Shown here in pieces: positions 48,705 through 61,209 of a stretch of 64,000 nt of DNA (within the stretch, counting starts at the first letter, position 1; each line of letters starts with the position of its first letter). The position numbers and the translations under genes were made by a program. The stretch is from NCBI RefSeq assembly GCF_051020975.1, contig NC_135043.1:9982001-10046000 (forward strand). The letters run 5' to 3'. This DNA is from Osmia lignaria lignaria (lineage: Eukaryota > Arthropoda > Insecta > Hymenoptera > Megachilidae). A model generated the notes under the pieces. That model saw only the letters and a list, made by a program, of their open reading frames with translations, made no database searches and was not told the DNA's origin.

Positions 48705-51342
48705 CTATAATAATCTGTATAACATTTTACGTTGCATACGATGTTGAAGTTCTCCGCGACGTATCATTGTATGTATAACTTTGTAAATGGCACGTTCTGG
48801 ATATGCTTGTTTTATAAAATCTTTGACAATATTTTGTTCTGATACTTGGTTCCCAATAGGAAATCTGCGTTTCAATTGTTTCTCAATACGAGATAACATT
48901 TCATGATCTTCGTTCGAGGTAAATCCTTCCGCACCTATTTTTTACATGTGTTTATATACAAATATCATAATTATAATTATATATTAACAGTAATTTTAGA
49001 TTACCAGCTAATGATCCAGACATTGCAGCATCTAAAGTAGACACTTGGAAAAGTCGAAGCGCTTCGTTTACATGAACTTCTGTAGCAAAAGGTTGTAATC
49101 TCATTTTAGCTAAAGATTCAGAGATTCTTATTACAGCTTCCAATTGGCGAACGGTTATGGGAATAGACAATCTTTTTTCTGTGTCCTTCTCATGATCTCT
49201 TGTACTAGCTCGCATTACGACATAACGATTTTTTAATTTCTCTCCCGCGTCTTTACTAAGTCTTGGACCACAACGTCTGTAGGAAGTATATAAATTAATT
49301 CGGAATAAAAAACATATTTAAAAGTAACAGAGTCTTACGTTCTGCAGTAGTGAATATATTTCTTTAAAATATGCAATGGTAACTCTCCCTCTGTAGATTG
49401 TTCTGTAATTTGAGCAGCATTACTATGAATATTCATTACATGCTTTGCTAACATTATATCTTTAGCTTGCTCGTGCACGTCTTTAACAATAAATATCATA
49501 TCAAAACGGGATAGAATTGTTGGCATAAAGTCGATATTTTCTTCTCCTTTTATATCATCCCAACGACCAAATATCGAGTTCGCTGCTGCTAAAACGGAGC
49601 AACGAGTATTCAATGTTGTAGTTATTCCTGCTTTTGCAATTGATATTGTTTGCTGTTCCATTGCTTCGTGTATCGCAACTCTATCGTCCTCTCTCATTTT
49701 ATCAAATTCATCTATACAAACAACACCATCATCTGCAAGGACCATAGCTCCTCCTTCCATGACAAAATTTCTCTATGAATCACAACCAGCGTGTTTTGAT
49801 AAATATAAAATAAATATATTTATATTGGTTAGAATTAAAGGAAAAATATTAGTAGCTTACCGTTATTGGATCTCTTAAAACTGATGCTGTTAAGCCAGCA
49901 GCTGAACTTCCTTTGCCAGATGTATAAATTGCAATTGGTGCGACTCTTTCTACGAATTTTAGTAATTGTGATTTAGCTGTACCTGGGTCACCCAACATCA
50001 AAATATTAATGTCTCCTCTTCTACAAAGACCATCAGGCATTCTTTTTCTAGATCCACTGAACAATAAACATGCTATTGCTTTTTTAATATCTAATACACC
50101 AAAAATACTAGGAGCTATACTTTTAGCTATCCTTTCATATAAATTAGGATCTGCTGCTAAACGTCTAAATAAATCTTCTTCTTCATTTGTAATAGCTGGA
50201 TGAGTACCTAAAAATGATTCAAAATTAGATAAGAACATATTTTGTATAAGCTGCTTTAGTTATATCAATGTAATTTATAATGTACCACTGCCTGTATTTT
50301 CTCCATCTACAGAGATACCAACAACTCTTATATACGGTGCTCGAACACCAACCAATGTTTTCTCTTTTCCTGCACCTCTACCAGTTTTGGTGACCTTCTT
50401 GATAGAATATATTCCCAGTATAAGAACTCTGTTGCCTGGTACAACTTTATCACATAAATAACGATCACAATATAATTGCAAATGTCTTGGTATTTCACCC
50501 TGTGGTATGTTGTCTGGTAATTCTTGTAACTTAAGGACTTGAAAATCAACACACTGACATTTATCTGGCATTATGAAAAATGGATCTAATGGACATTTTG
50601 GTCGACCTGCTTGTTCAGTTGTGCATTTTCTAGGTAAAACATATCCTTCTAAACCAGGTTTAATAGAAATATTTGTTTGTGTGTTTCTACAAGAACGACA
50701 TTGTATAGCAATTTTTGTTGCTTTTGCTCTGATTCCAGATGCTGATATAACAATACCAGGTACCTTTATAAGCTTTGAAACTGCATCAGGCTAACAGAAA
50801 GATATAAGTTAATACAAAGATATAAATATTTTTAAATTTAACAATGAATCTTACTTTCATTCCTCTTAAGGAACTTGGGTTTGCATCTGAGGATAATAAC
50901 ACTTGTATATCTTCAACTTTTTCTTCACCTTCAGGTCTAGGAGTTGTTAGTTCATCTGCTAAATCTTTTGCAGCTTCCTCCAAAATTGGTAAATATTCTG
51001 TTGGGTGCTTATAAACTTTTTCTGCAAGTGACTCATCAAAAGCTGCTAAATCTTCTAAGTTAATCTCTACCCAATATTGACCAAGATTGTAATTACGTTT
51101 TAAGGTATCTCTGAAAGATAATATTATTAAATTATTTAACATGCAATATAAATTTTGGATTAAAACCTTGTAAATATATTATGTAGGTACCTATATTTAT
51201 AATTAAAATTGCCTTCATGAAATTGTCTAATAAATTCCATAAACTTCTTTTTCGAGTATTGAAGTTTAACTTGACTTTCATTAGATTCACTAGTGGGAAA
51301 ATTATTAGAATAGAATATTCCTGGATCATCGAATCCTTCCAT
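48705..51342 (-). CDS. Mcm5: DNA replication licensing factor MCM5
   Basis: Exons read 51342-51191, 51110-50855, 50790-50286, 50207-49861, 49772-49339, 49276-49005, 48934-48705; 2196 nt, 731 aa (human 734). It is a subunit of the MCM2-7 replicative helicase. The N-terminal domain has a C4 zinc finger (C167, C170, C192, C202) and OB fold to about residue 300. The AAA+ core has Walker A GDPGTAKS (377-384), Walker B VVCIDEFD (437-444) and arginine finger SRFD (R509). The C-terminal winged helix ends HRMQRKMLYRLL. The exon 3/4 junction was set at GTGSG then THPAIT: the longer frame upstream of exon 4 (to 50238) is intronic, since only the acceptor ending at 50208 restores the phase and the family spacing. 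The gene is head-to-head with the sororin-like gene. Confidence 0.98.
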
Positions 51343-52136
51343 TATTCTAGACTGATTTTTAATTACTTTTATAAATGTTTTATATGAAATATATACAAGT
51401 ATTTAGTACTGTAAATGGCGGGAAATGCTTCAATATCCTTGAAACCATTTTATCATAGAATAAGTAAATGAAGATACGACACAGTTCATGCTTTTTTCAG
51501 AATATAGTATAGGCATGCAAAATAAATTGCACCAAATAATATAAACATTTTGCTGTATTTATAATGAGAATAAACATTAAATTAAATAATTATTTATAAA
51601 AATTTATAATAACATCATTACAAAGTGTTTAATTTGAAAATATACGATGCGACATAGCTGCCACCAAGCATACACGGTTTGGAAATGTTATAAAGGCCGC
51701 CATGCATTTTCCAATCTATAACGCCATCGTATGAAATTTTAACCGGTTTTATTTACGTCGCAAACTTTGTTTTGTATCATTTTAACCAATTTTAACAAAC
51801 GTATTATACGTACTATCTAATATTTACATCTTGATATTTTAATTAAGGTATATTATTATATATTTTTGTATTAAAAGTGTTATTTATTCTATAAGCTTAA
51901 CAGAAGATAAATGATACATCAATATATTCTTATACAATGTTGTAATTTAGAAGGTGTGTTGTTCTAGAAATTTTGTAATTATGAAGTTTCTACAATACTT
52001 ATGACAACTACTGATATTAATAATTATTTGTTAGGATTCATGAGTTTAATTTAATTTTAAACAAAAATTGACAATTATGATTGTAAATTACAGTTTTACA
52101 TATTATGTTACAGATTTAAATGGTACATATGGAGAA
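51343..52136. other. Bidirectional promoter between Mcm5 and the sororin-like gene
   Basis: A 790-bp divergent spacer. It contains an E2F site at 51416-51425 and GGCCGCCATGC at 51693-51703 (YY1-like GCCAT core). Acceptor-like sites end at 52093 and 52113, so part of it is probably 5' UTR and a 5' intron of the plus-strand gene. No other gene is seen. Confidence 0.6.
51416..51425. promoter_or_regulatory. E2F site TGGCGGGAAA in the Mcm5 promoter
   Basis: TGGCGGGAAA matches the E2F/DP consensus core and lies 74 bp upstream of the Mcm5 ATG. MCM genes are classic E2F targets, so a functional site is likely. It may also serve the divergent sororin-like gene. Confidence 0.75.
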
Positions 52137-54900
52137 ATGACTCCATATTTGACAAGGCAGCGTACTTTGTTGTTAAATTTGCAAGACCCACAGTTAAGAA
52201 ATACGATCTCATCCTCAAATACAGTAGCTAAACCTAAAAATATTGCAAACAAAAAGGTAAATACAAAGGTTAACAGCAAAGTGATCAATACAAGATCCAC
52301 GATCCAAATAAGAAATGTGTTATCTAAGAAAAGGAATAATGCTTCAGCTTCATTGGATACAGAAACTATTGAAAAAGAAAGTAAAAAAACTGTGAAACAT
52401 AAACAACTATCTAAAGAGGGAATTAATAACAGAGTAAAAGCTAAAAAAAGTGTAATACATAATGATTCCAATAATTTAAATAGAAATAAATCAAAGGTTA
52501 TCAAGAGAAAGCAAAGTACAAATGAAACAAGTAAAAATATTTCTAATTTACGACAGATGTCATTAAAAGAGTCCTTTGTAAATCAGTCTAAGAAGAGAGT
52601 ACTACGTTCTTCTAAAAATACTAAAGGTTTAAAAAATGATGAAATACCAATAAAAAAAGATTGTTCTCCTAAATTAAACGATTGTGGAAGCAGAGAAAAA
52701 TTACCAGTATATAAAAGTGTTCCACTTGATAATTCTCAAGAAGATACTAATGAAATCTATGAGTTTAAATTTGATGTTAATGATTCTAAAGAAAAATTGC
52801 CTAAGAAACGTAAGAAGAAGTTTACTACTAAAAAAACACTATTAAGCAAAAAAAAGAAAAATGTTTTTGGGAAACATAATTTGCCAGAAATAAAAATTGA
52901 TAAAGAGATTCCAACTAATTTTCAGTTTGAAGAAGTTCAAGAAGTTAAAGAACTTAAGGAGGTGACAGAAGCAAAACGCGATAAAGAAGCAATAGGAACA
53001 AATTCTGTTGAAATTTTAGAAAGCAAAGTTTCAACAGAACCTGTGGTTGAACATGTATTAGAGAAAGATGACTTACAAGAAGATTTAAAAAATGTTTCAG
53101 CAGATCCTTTAATTGAACATGTATTGACAGAAAACGTGCAAGAATATGCAAAAGAAGAAACAGATACTCATAAATCAGAAAAACCACAAAGCACAAAGGA
53201 AGAACAAGTCAAAGATAATATTACAAAACCAAGAATTGTATCAGTAGAAGATTTAAATAATAAAAAAGTTACAATGATACATAATTCACAAACGTCAAAG
53301 TCAGATGATTTTCAGCCATTTAGACTAACAGATATTTTTAAGAGTGATCTCGTGGTACAGCAGAAAAACATGCTTAATCATTCATTGTTTGAAAGATCTT
53401 TATCACCAATTAAAAAATCATCAGAAAATCTAGAAATTGGTAGTCCCTGGAGAACGCCACAACCGCTTACATTTTCACAAGTAAAGAATGCATTTCAAAG
53501 TACACCACAGAGCAACAAATATGGTATTTTTAGCAATAAATTTGTGCGAACTTCAAATAATGAAATCAAACCATATGGAAGTATAATAAATGCAAAAAAT
53601 ATTTCACAGAAAAACAATGAAAATATAAACGAGGAAGGGTATGTAAGTAATGTTAGTCACAAAAAGAGAAAACCTTCTGGGTCAAGAAAATTTGGTACAG
53701 AAATTACAAACATAAATCAATCTTTACAATCTAATCCAGGAGAAGGTATAAATGAACTAGTAGTAAGTGAAGCTGAAAATATACCACCACCAGCTATACA
53801 GACAACGAATACAATGAACTTAAGTACAAATAATACATTTAGCTCTGGTACTAATGAAAACAAAGAAAACAATATGTCAAATCAGCAAAGTCAAATAGTT
53901 GTTAAGAAAGAAAGGAAAAAAGTTAATTCTCAAAGTCCTAAGAAAAGTACATTAAGTGTACAAATGGATGAACAAAAAGAAAATTTTGATCCTCAACCTG
54001 GACCATCGGGCTTACAAAATCGTTCAATTGTTAATGATCAAAGAGTATTGAGACAATCTAATTTAAATAATTTTCTAAATATAATGGAAATGCCACAAAG
54101 TACTACAATCAAAACAGCTCACAAAATTTTTGATGATATATGTTCAACACCAGTTAGTACTATTAAATCAGGAAAAAAGTTACATGAACGCAGTATGGAA
54201 TTACAAAATGCATTTGGTTTTAGTGATGAAGATGATGAAAATTTATCATCTTCTGTTGAGTATAAAAATGCAAATGACAAAGAAAAAGAAGAAAAAGCCA
54301 TTCAGACAAATTTAGAGAATTATAATAGACCTTTAGCAAGATTATCAGTTAATGAAATAAAAAACAAATTAGCGGTTAATAAATTGAAAGAGGATATAAA
54401 AAAAGTTGAAAATGTACAAACTGAAAAATTAGATGTAAAAAGATCGCCTCTCAAAGAAAAGAACAAAAATAAAATTGATATTACAAGCTTTTCTGATACA
54501 TTTGATGTTCTTTCTGAAACGGGTGAATCTAAAATAGGGAATAATATACCAGAAGTTCCATTGTTTGCTGATTTTGAACCAACTCATTTTTCACAGGTAT
54601 TATTTGTAATTATTTTAAATTAAATGTTAGTATTTATTAACTATATTCTTAATGTGTATTATATATGTGTACATGCATGTATTACAGCCTCCACGATATT
54701 CATACAAACGTAAACGACCAGTGAAATTCAGTTTATCAGACGAGAGTGGTTCAGAAGAGGAAGAGATACCAAAACATGAAATAAAGCGGAAAAGAGGTAA
54801 CAAAATGAAATTACAGCAGGAACAAAGGTTAAAGAACTGGGTTAAAAATATTAATAAAACATTTAGTGAAGTAGACCAGCATGAACTTGTGGTTGAGTAA
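52137..54900 (+). CDS. dmt: Sororin/Dalmatian-like cohesion protector
   Basis: Exons: 52137-54596 and 54688-54900; 890 aa from ATG 52137. Sororin stabilises cohesin on replicated chromatids by displacing Wapl from Pds5. The protein is almost wholly disordered, rich in Lys, Ser, Asn and Glu. Seen in it: an FGF motif (residues 693-695, AFGFSDEDDE), the Pds5/Wapl-binding motif of sororins; two KEN boxes (576-578 and 614-616) as for APC/C-Cdh1 degradation; and a C-terminal helix with NWVKNINKTFSEVDQHELVV, like the sororin domain end. Its size fits the large Drosophila Dalmatian rather than the 252-aa human sororin. The start is uncertain: an in-frame ATG at 52077 exists, but TTTTACATATTATGTTACAG looks like a real acceptor ending at 52113, making 52137 the first Met in the exon. 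Poly(A) signal at 55487-55492. Confidence 0.8.
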
Positions 54901-57900
54901 ACTACTAATTACAGTTATTGCAAAGAAAAGTTAAGTATATTTCTGATATAAACTGTTATTGATATTTGTTAGGCAAATTTTATCTTGATATCTTAAATAT
55001 TATTTTTAAGTGCCTTATTATATACATACGCGTGCTTGCGTACTTTAAGAGAAAAAAAATATACAAAAGTCATATTTATTTTTATTTTTATTATTATTAT
55101 TATTTTTTTTTTTTTTTTTTTAATATTTATAAAAATAGGTTTATTATATTCTGTGTAACGCACGATTAAAACTTAAATAATTTATTATAGATTTAATATA
55201 GTGATATAGTGGTGTTTGTTATAAAAAATTTTTATGCGATTATTATACAATCATTAAACAGTATATATATCCAAAATAATGTAATACACAATTTTTCAAA
55301 GAATATAATGATGAGAAGTAAAAGCGTTTAATAATGTACATATAATATTTTGATTAAGTGAATAAGTAATTAATATTTTGTTTTTTATATCTTTTGTGCA
55401 ATGGTAATATTTTCTATCCTTTGGTCGCTGTGTTCGTTTGCTATTTACAAGTGGTAGTAGATCGTTCGTACATAAATTTCATAAAAAATAAATTTTGTAC
55501 ATATATTTTACGTTATTTTATTTCTGAATGATTAAAATGTACAAGTGTGTGCATGCGCATGCATATATATGTATACACAATATTACATACAAGTGTACTA
55601 TTATTTTCTGAAAACTGTGTATTTATGTATATATCTTTTACATATTATGTAAAAAAAAAAAAACATTAACTTCTTAGTTGCAATTTATCATTGTTGTTCA
55701 ATTGGTTATTGAACTTACGCATATTATGAGTTAACATATCTACGCGTATATTACATAAGGAATAATCACTCATTTCATACCTCGGTAGATTTCTTAAATA
55801 GAAAAATCAATTTTTTCGAAAGATGAAAGGAATCGTTTATTTCAAAGATGTGACACAATAATTATCCACGAAATAATGTTTTTTACATTTTGAGTTCCAA
55901 ACTTTTCTTATTAGTTTTTTGTATGGGACAGTTGTTCATTTCCTTATTTAAAAAATTCCAATATGAAGCAACTGCTTTATAAATATTTAGTTCTTATACA
56001 AATGATTCTTTGGTACATATTAAATCCCATAAATAATATTAACGACTGTAATTTGATACACGTAACAATGATAGCCTTGTCAATTGTGTGTGCATTGCAA
56101 CTTAATACATTAGATTTGGATACACATTTATATAAGTGTACGTATTTTTCTATCCATATAATCGATTCAACCGCGGTGTTTAGGAATAGTATGTTCGTAA
56201 TTAATTCGAACAGAAAGAATTTACATTTCAAGGAAAAAGTTTTAAGAAAGGTGGTGCAGGAGTCTCCTACATAGAGAACGTATTTATAGTTGCGCTAGTC
56301 ACGTATGTTATTCCCTTCTTAAATTAGTAGTATATATACCGTACTGCATATACTATCTTACACAATATGTAGTCGTTGATGTGTTTACCTAAACATCTAC
56401 AATTACAAAATGATCGATAGATTAGTGTTTATACGAAAAAAAATAAAGACCGTGTACAGTCTTTTTTCAGTCATATTGAATTTACTTTTTTTTTTCTTTT
56501 TTTTTTTTAGTAGGAAACATTTTATTCATTTTGAAATAGAAAACGTTTATAAATGTAATTTCTATTTGCATTTATTTTAAGCTTATTTTAACACCGTTTC
56601 TTTACATTTATCTTTAAAGTGGTAAAACAGGTCGAATGCATGCAAAGTTATAAATATATGACCAAGATCAATATCTACATGAAAGACACACGAATTATTT
56701 CCTCTTTCCCATTCACTATGTATGAAAGTTTAATATTTTAAATTACGTAATTGAAGCGCATCTGCTTTGATCGATATTCGTATCGAACAGTAAAGGCAAT
56801 TTGAATCGTTTATAAGTATTCTATCATTTCTGTTATTACAGCAAATATGTATGCAATTACGATCGATAGTTACATTGAACGAGTAAGGAAAATCATTTAT
56901 AAGTATTTTCTTATGTCTCTATTCAAAGTACAAACAGGTTTTCATCAACTTTATTTTCACTCGAGGTAAATATGTAATCGGTAAACTATCGTTTGACTGG
57001 AGCGGATATCTCATTAAATTAACATTGCTAAATATATTTCTACGCTTGGTATTTACTGTCCACTACTCCACCATTACTAATTTCACCGTATAACCTGTAG
57101 CAATATTGCAAGCGACACGGTCACGGACAGTGAAAACCTTTGGTTCGGTTTAAAGTCATATTTGATCAGAAAATAACAAGTTTCTAACTGCAGAGATATC
57201 ACACGGTATATTCCTACGACTATATCGTTTGATCTTTTAAGTTGGGATTTTGATGCTGCGAATTCTGAATTAATTACGAAAGATATTGTCTATGATACAC
57301 GTGAAAGGAAATCTGAGTGTAGCTATCCAATTGCAGGTATGAAATTGAGTGCGTATAATAAGCTATAATACAATTATATGCAACTACGTGTAAAGTAGGT
57401 CGAGGTGTATGTATTGTACCAAACATAGTACATATATATATTGTACTTCGGTTTAGCAAACAATTCAGCTACATCATATTACATTTTTTATTACCTCGTT
57501 TGTACTTAAACCGTTTTTGTAGATTATAAATAAATTGTAAAAGTATTTGTAATATAGAGAATAAGGGCAACAAATAAAAAATATTTGTTTGGTATGTTGA
57601 AAAAAGCTTAAGTTTCGAAAACTACTCGCAAGTAATCATAACAAACACTGAAACTGCATCGTATTAGAAAAACACATTTATCATTTCAAACATCCTATAG
57701 GAACACATTTACAGACAACTCGCAACCGAGGTAGATTCTGCGTTTTGTTTCCGAACAGAAACATTATTTCTAATTAGGTATCAGTAGTTTTGTAAAAAGA
57801 CTACTTTCTATCTACAACTTACAATATTATTGGAATTAGTTTCTTTTTATCGAAGTTACGGAGTATATTTAATATATTGAATAATGTTTTGTATACTTGC

Positions 57901-58550
57901 AGCATGAGTTATAAATTAATAAGTACCGCTATAAAATTAATGATAAGAAATAATTTTTGATAAAATACAATTTTTTCTCCGTTTACATATTAACGATTAT
58001 TGATTCAAAGTTTTGATCATCAAATCATTTTAAATCGTTGATAGTTCGATCGACCCAACGTACATAAATTATATTATACATGAATTGTATTACATACGCA
58101 TACAATAGATTAATAATCCTATTGATATTCGAAATGTATTGTGTAAAGGAATATGCTTGCCATGCGTTTATCATTATCTTTGGTTGTTCTACGTAATAAA
58201 CATTAAATTAACGGTCGTAAGGGTGCAATGTGTATGAGAAGAGCCGCCATAGTCTTTCAGGGAGTAGTGCCTGAAGGATAAGTGAGCATGGTGGGGTTTG
58301 GTAGGGACAAATACATTCACCCCACCTTTCGGAGCAAATGTCCCTACTCCTCCGAAACGTTAGCACGTCGCGCTTCGCTATCGTACGGAATCACGGATAA
58401 ATCAAACATGGCGATTCAGTCGCTGTTTGCGGTGAAGGCGTACGGTTCGTAAAGCGGGAATAGAGAGTATCTGTGGATGAGGTAGCGTTTTTAACGGTAA
58501 TGAGTGCTTGTACCACTGTAAATAGCCGAATTTTAGTCAATATTACAAAT
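54901..58550. other. 3.6-kb gene desert before HEXIM
   Basis: The first 600 bp are the sororin-like 3' UTR, with T runs at 55100-55120 and AATAAA at 55487. The remainder is AT-rich without a recognisable gene. The last 350 bp (58200-58550) are CpG-rich and are the HEXIM promoter and 5' leader; GAGCCGCCATAG (58240-58251) and ACATGGCG (58408-58415) carry YY1-like cores, and GTAGGGACA/TGTCCCTAC (58301-58309 and 58339-58347) can form a hairpin. Confidence 0.5.
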
Positions 58551-59895
58551 ATGGATAATCATAACGGCAAAACTGTAATGGAGAAAGTGTCGGATGACAT
58601 TGATGAAGTACATGACGTGAAGGGCGTACAGGCAGAGCCGACGCCTGCGGCGTCATCGTTGCCAGCTTCGGAGCAAGTGCCGCTCCCTATTGGCAAAAAT
58701 ATCAACAAAAGCAACTATATTAATGACAAAATTGTAAGATACAGAATTTTGATTTATTTTAAACATTAAAAATAAAAATTTTTAATTCTAATAAATTTTG
58801 TAATGCTACTTTTTTTGTATACGATAAATTAAATATTTAAAACTAATTGAAATATTTTTGTTTCAGTGTTCCAAACTACTAACAAAAAATTCTGGGAAGT
58901 TTGAAAGTGGTAGTGGCAGTGGAGATCAAGAGGGAGGTCAACACGAAGATGGAATTGATATTGCAGCAAAAAAAAGAAAAACTCGTAGAGGTAAACCTAA
59001 ACATAGAAAATTAAAGCCATATTCGAAACAGCAATTATCATATCAACAACAGTTAAGATATAGATCTAGAGGTCGATTAGCAAAAACTGGTAGACAGCCT
59101 CCAGCACCATATAATACTACACAATTTCTAATGGATGATCACAGTGATCTTCCAGATCTCGATCAGAAGCTTTCAGAAGCTGTATCATCAGAATTACCTG
59201 CTACATTTCAAAAACCAGCCCCTTCTCGTACTAGAGATTCTAGTTTCAGTGTTGACTCTGATGAAGATTACTTTTATTCATCCCCAGAAGATGAAGAAGA
59301 ATTCTTGACTAAAGAATTCTCAACAGCATATGAAGATCTTCATGCTGAAAGGTTAAGTACATTAAGTAAATCAGAATTAATACAGGAATATCTACAATTA
59401 GAGGCCAAAGTAGACTTATTGACGAAACGTCTACGTGGCAAAAATTTTCATCAAACAGAAGACAGAGATTTGGAAAGTAAAAGTGGTAATACAGATTCAG
59501 AATCAGCAAAAAAATTGAAAATTTGTCAACAACGGATCGATGATTTAATGCAACAAAATGAACAATTAAAGAGAGAAAATGAATCATTAAGAGCTCAAAG
59601 ACATGGCAGTACAGTTTCAAGTGTTGATAGCGAAAGGGACAGTGATAGTACAAGTAATGGGAATAGGAGCAGATGTAGTTGTCCTCTTTTAAGTTCTAGC
59701 TCTTCTCCAGAACACATGGGATATTCTTCTAGACGTGAAAATAGTCAAAGGAAAGACAGTTCAGTGTCTAGCACTGATAGTAAAAGTGATAGTTGTGATA
59801 GTAGCTCAAGTGAGAGTTCTAAGGCATCTATGACTCCAGTTAATCTTTCAAATGGTCATGTAACTATTCAAGAAATTGTTGGTCTCCCCACATAA
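58551..59895 (+). CDS. Hexim: HEXIM, P-TEFb inhibitor
   Basis: Exons: 58551-58733 and 58867-59895; 1212 nt, 403 aa. With 7SK snRNA it sequesters and inhibits P-TEFb (CDK9/cyclin T), restraining Pol II pause release. Features in order: an acidic, Ala/Pro-rich N-terminus; the RNA-binding basic stretch (KKRKTRRGKPKHRKLKPYSK, about 96-115); the PYNTTQF motif (142-148) that contacts CDK9; acidic patches (SDEDYFYSSPEDEEEF); and the coiled-coil dimer/cyclin T-binding region starting FSTAYEDLHAERL (212 on), with a second coiled coil near 272-300. A Ser-rich tail follows. ATG 58551 has a good context (A at -3, G at +4). An in-frame ATG at 58500 would add 17 residues (420 aa). Poly(A) signal AATAAA is at 60574-60579. 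Confidence 0.95.
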
Positions 59896-61018
59896 ATTAT
59901 AAAGAGTTGTTTTTTATATTAAAAGTCTATTCAATGTTTCAATGATTCAATGACTTAACATGCAAGTCGTATTATAGTCATTGGTCTGCATATTTGCTTT
60001 ACTTCTATCCATTTAGGAAGCAAGACTGGTTTAAATCAACTTGATCAACTTGATCCTCTTTCTGATATTGGATATGTAACCTTAGATTATCCTTGAATGT
60101 GCCCTTACAATTTACTTCCTATACTTCTTTTAAGACTGTTTTGTGTAAACAACGTAAGCATGTAATGAAGTAGGAAATACACAGCTAATCTTATGGAAAA
60201 GCAAATTTATATTTGTGCAGGCTGCATTGTTATATACTTGATCAAATTTGCAAGTTATATATTTTTGGTATACATCCTATCATGTTACTTTATATTAATT
60301 TAATTGCTATTGATTATGATGCAATTGAGTTAATTATTTTTAAAACAATTTGTTTTTAATGAGCTGCCACTTAAAATTGCTGAATGTATGAATTTGAAAT
60401 TTACAGACCATCAACTAATAAGTTATAAAACTGTATAGACACAATAAGAAGATACAAATTAATGTTAAAATTGTGATATTGTAAAAGTTTAAATATTGTA
60501 TAATAATAATAATACATATTAGTTTATGGTCTAAATATATAATGTATTAAAATATTTTGCACTTTACATTTTTAATAAATTTTAAGTTTTTCTTTCTTTT
60601 ATTATAGTTATTCTCCTAAAATTTTATGCAAAACATGAACTTTGTTGAAAAATGTTCAACAATGCGAAGGTGTCTGATTATAAGGATATCTCTATTTATT
60701 TTAGAATGTAGATATCCCTAAAAAATTTAATAAAATCATAATTAATACCGTAAGATATTACAAAATTTGTATTTAATACATATAAAAAACGTATTTTATT
60801 TAAATATTTTAAACAACATAAAGTCTATACAGCAATGTGTCGTCATTTTGCATAACTGTTTTTACGTTAATTTCCCTTTTTTAATTTATAATGTGATACA
60901 ACTTTTTAATTAAAACATATTTGTTAATCAGCAATATACATATAAATATTGATATAAAAATCCCTTTTGAAATGTGTTAATTCTTTGTAAATTGTTGCCA
61001 ACTTCATGGCGCGTGAAG

Positions 61019-61208
61019 ACCGCAGTTCACCAGAGTCCATAACTGCGACGCGCAGGTTGGAAGATGGTGGGGGAACTCAGCGAGCTCTCTGCTAATCGCT
61101 TTCCACTTCGTTTGGGAGTATCGCCAATCAGGGCGAAGATGCGTACTGGAGATGCGCGAAGAACGAAAACTGGTCTTTTCGCAGTTACGGACTCTGGTGA
61201 ACTGCGGT
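61019..61208. repeat. 30-bp inverted repeat with 130-bp spacer
   Basis: The left arm 61019-61048 begins ACCGCAGTTCACCAGAGTCC. The right arm 61179-61208 is its reverse complement with one mismatch (TGGACTCTGG-type core conserved as GGACTCTGGTGAACTGCGGT). GC is high compared with its surroundings, which suggests an inserted foldback element. Confidence 0.85.
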
Positions 61209-61209
61209 A

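Noticed and set aside
50208..50238. Mcm5 exon 4 starting at the in-frame Met at 50238
   Set aside because: Phase and family spacing require the acceptor ending at 50208. The upstream residues are intronic, and the exon 3 donor leaves phase 1.
52068..52136. Extension of the sororin-like protein upstream to 52077 or 52068
   Set aside because: The 52068 start is TTG. The region holds two acceptor-like sites, so it is probably intron or 5' UTR; ATG 52137 was preferred but not proven.
55963..56274. 103-codon plus-strand frame in the desert before HEXIM
   Set aside because: No known family, AT-driven hydrophobic composition and no splice or promoter support.
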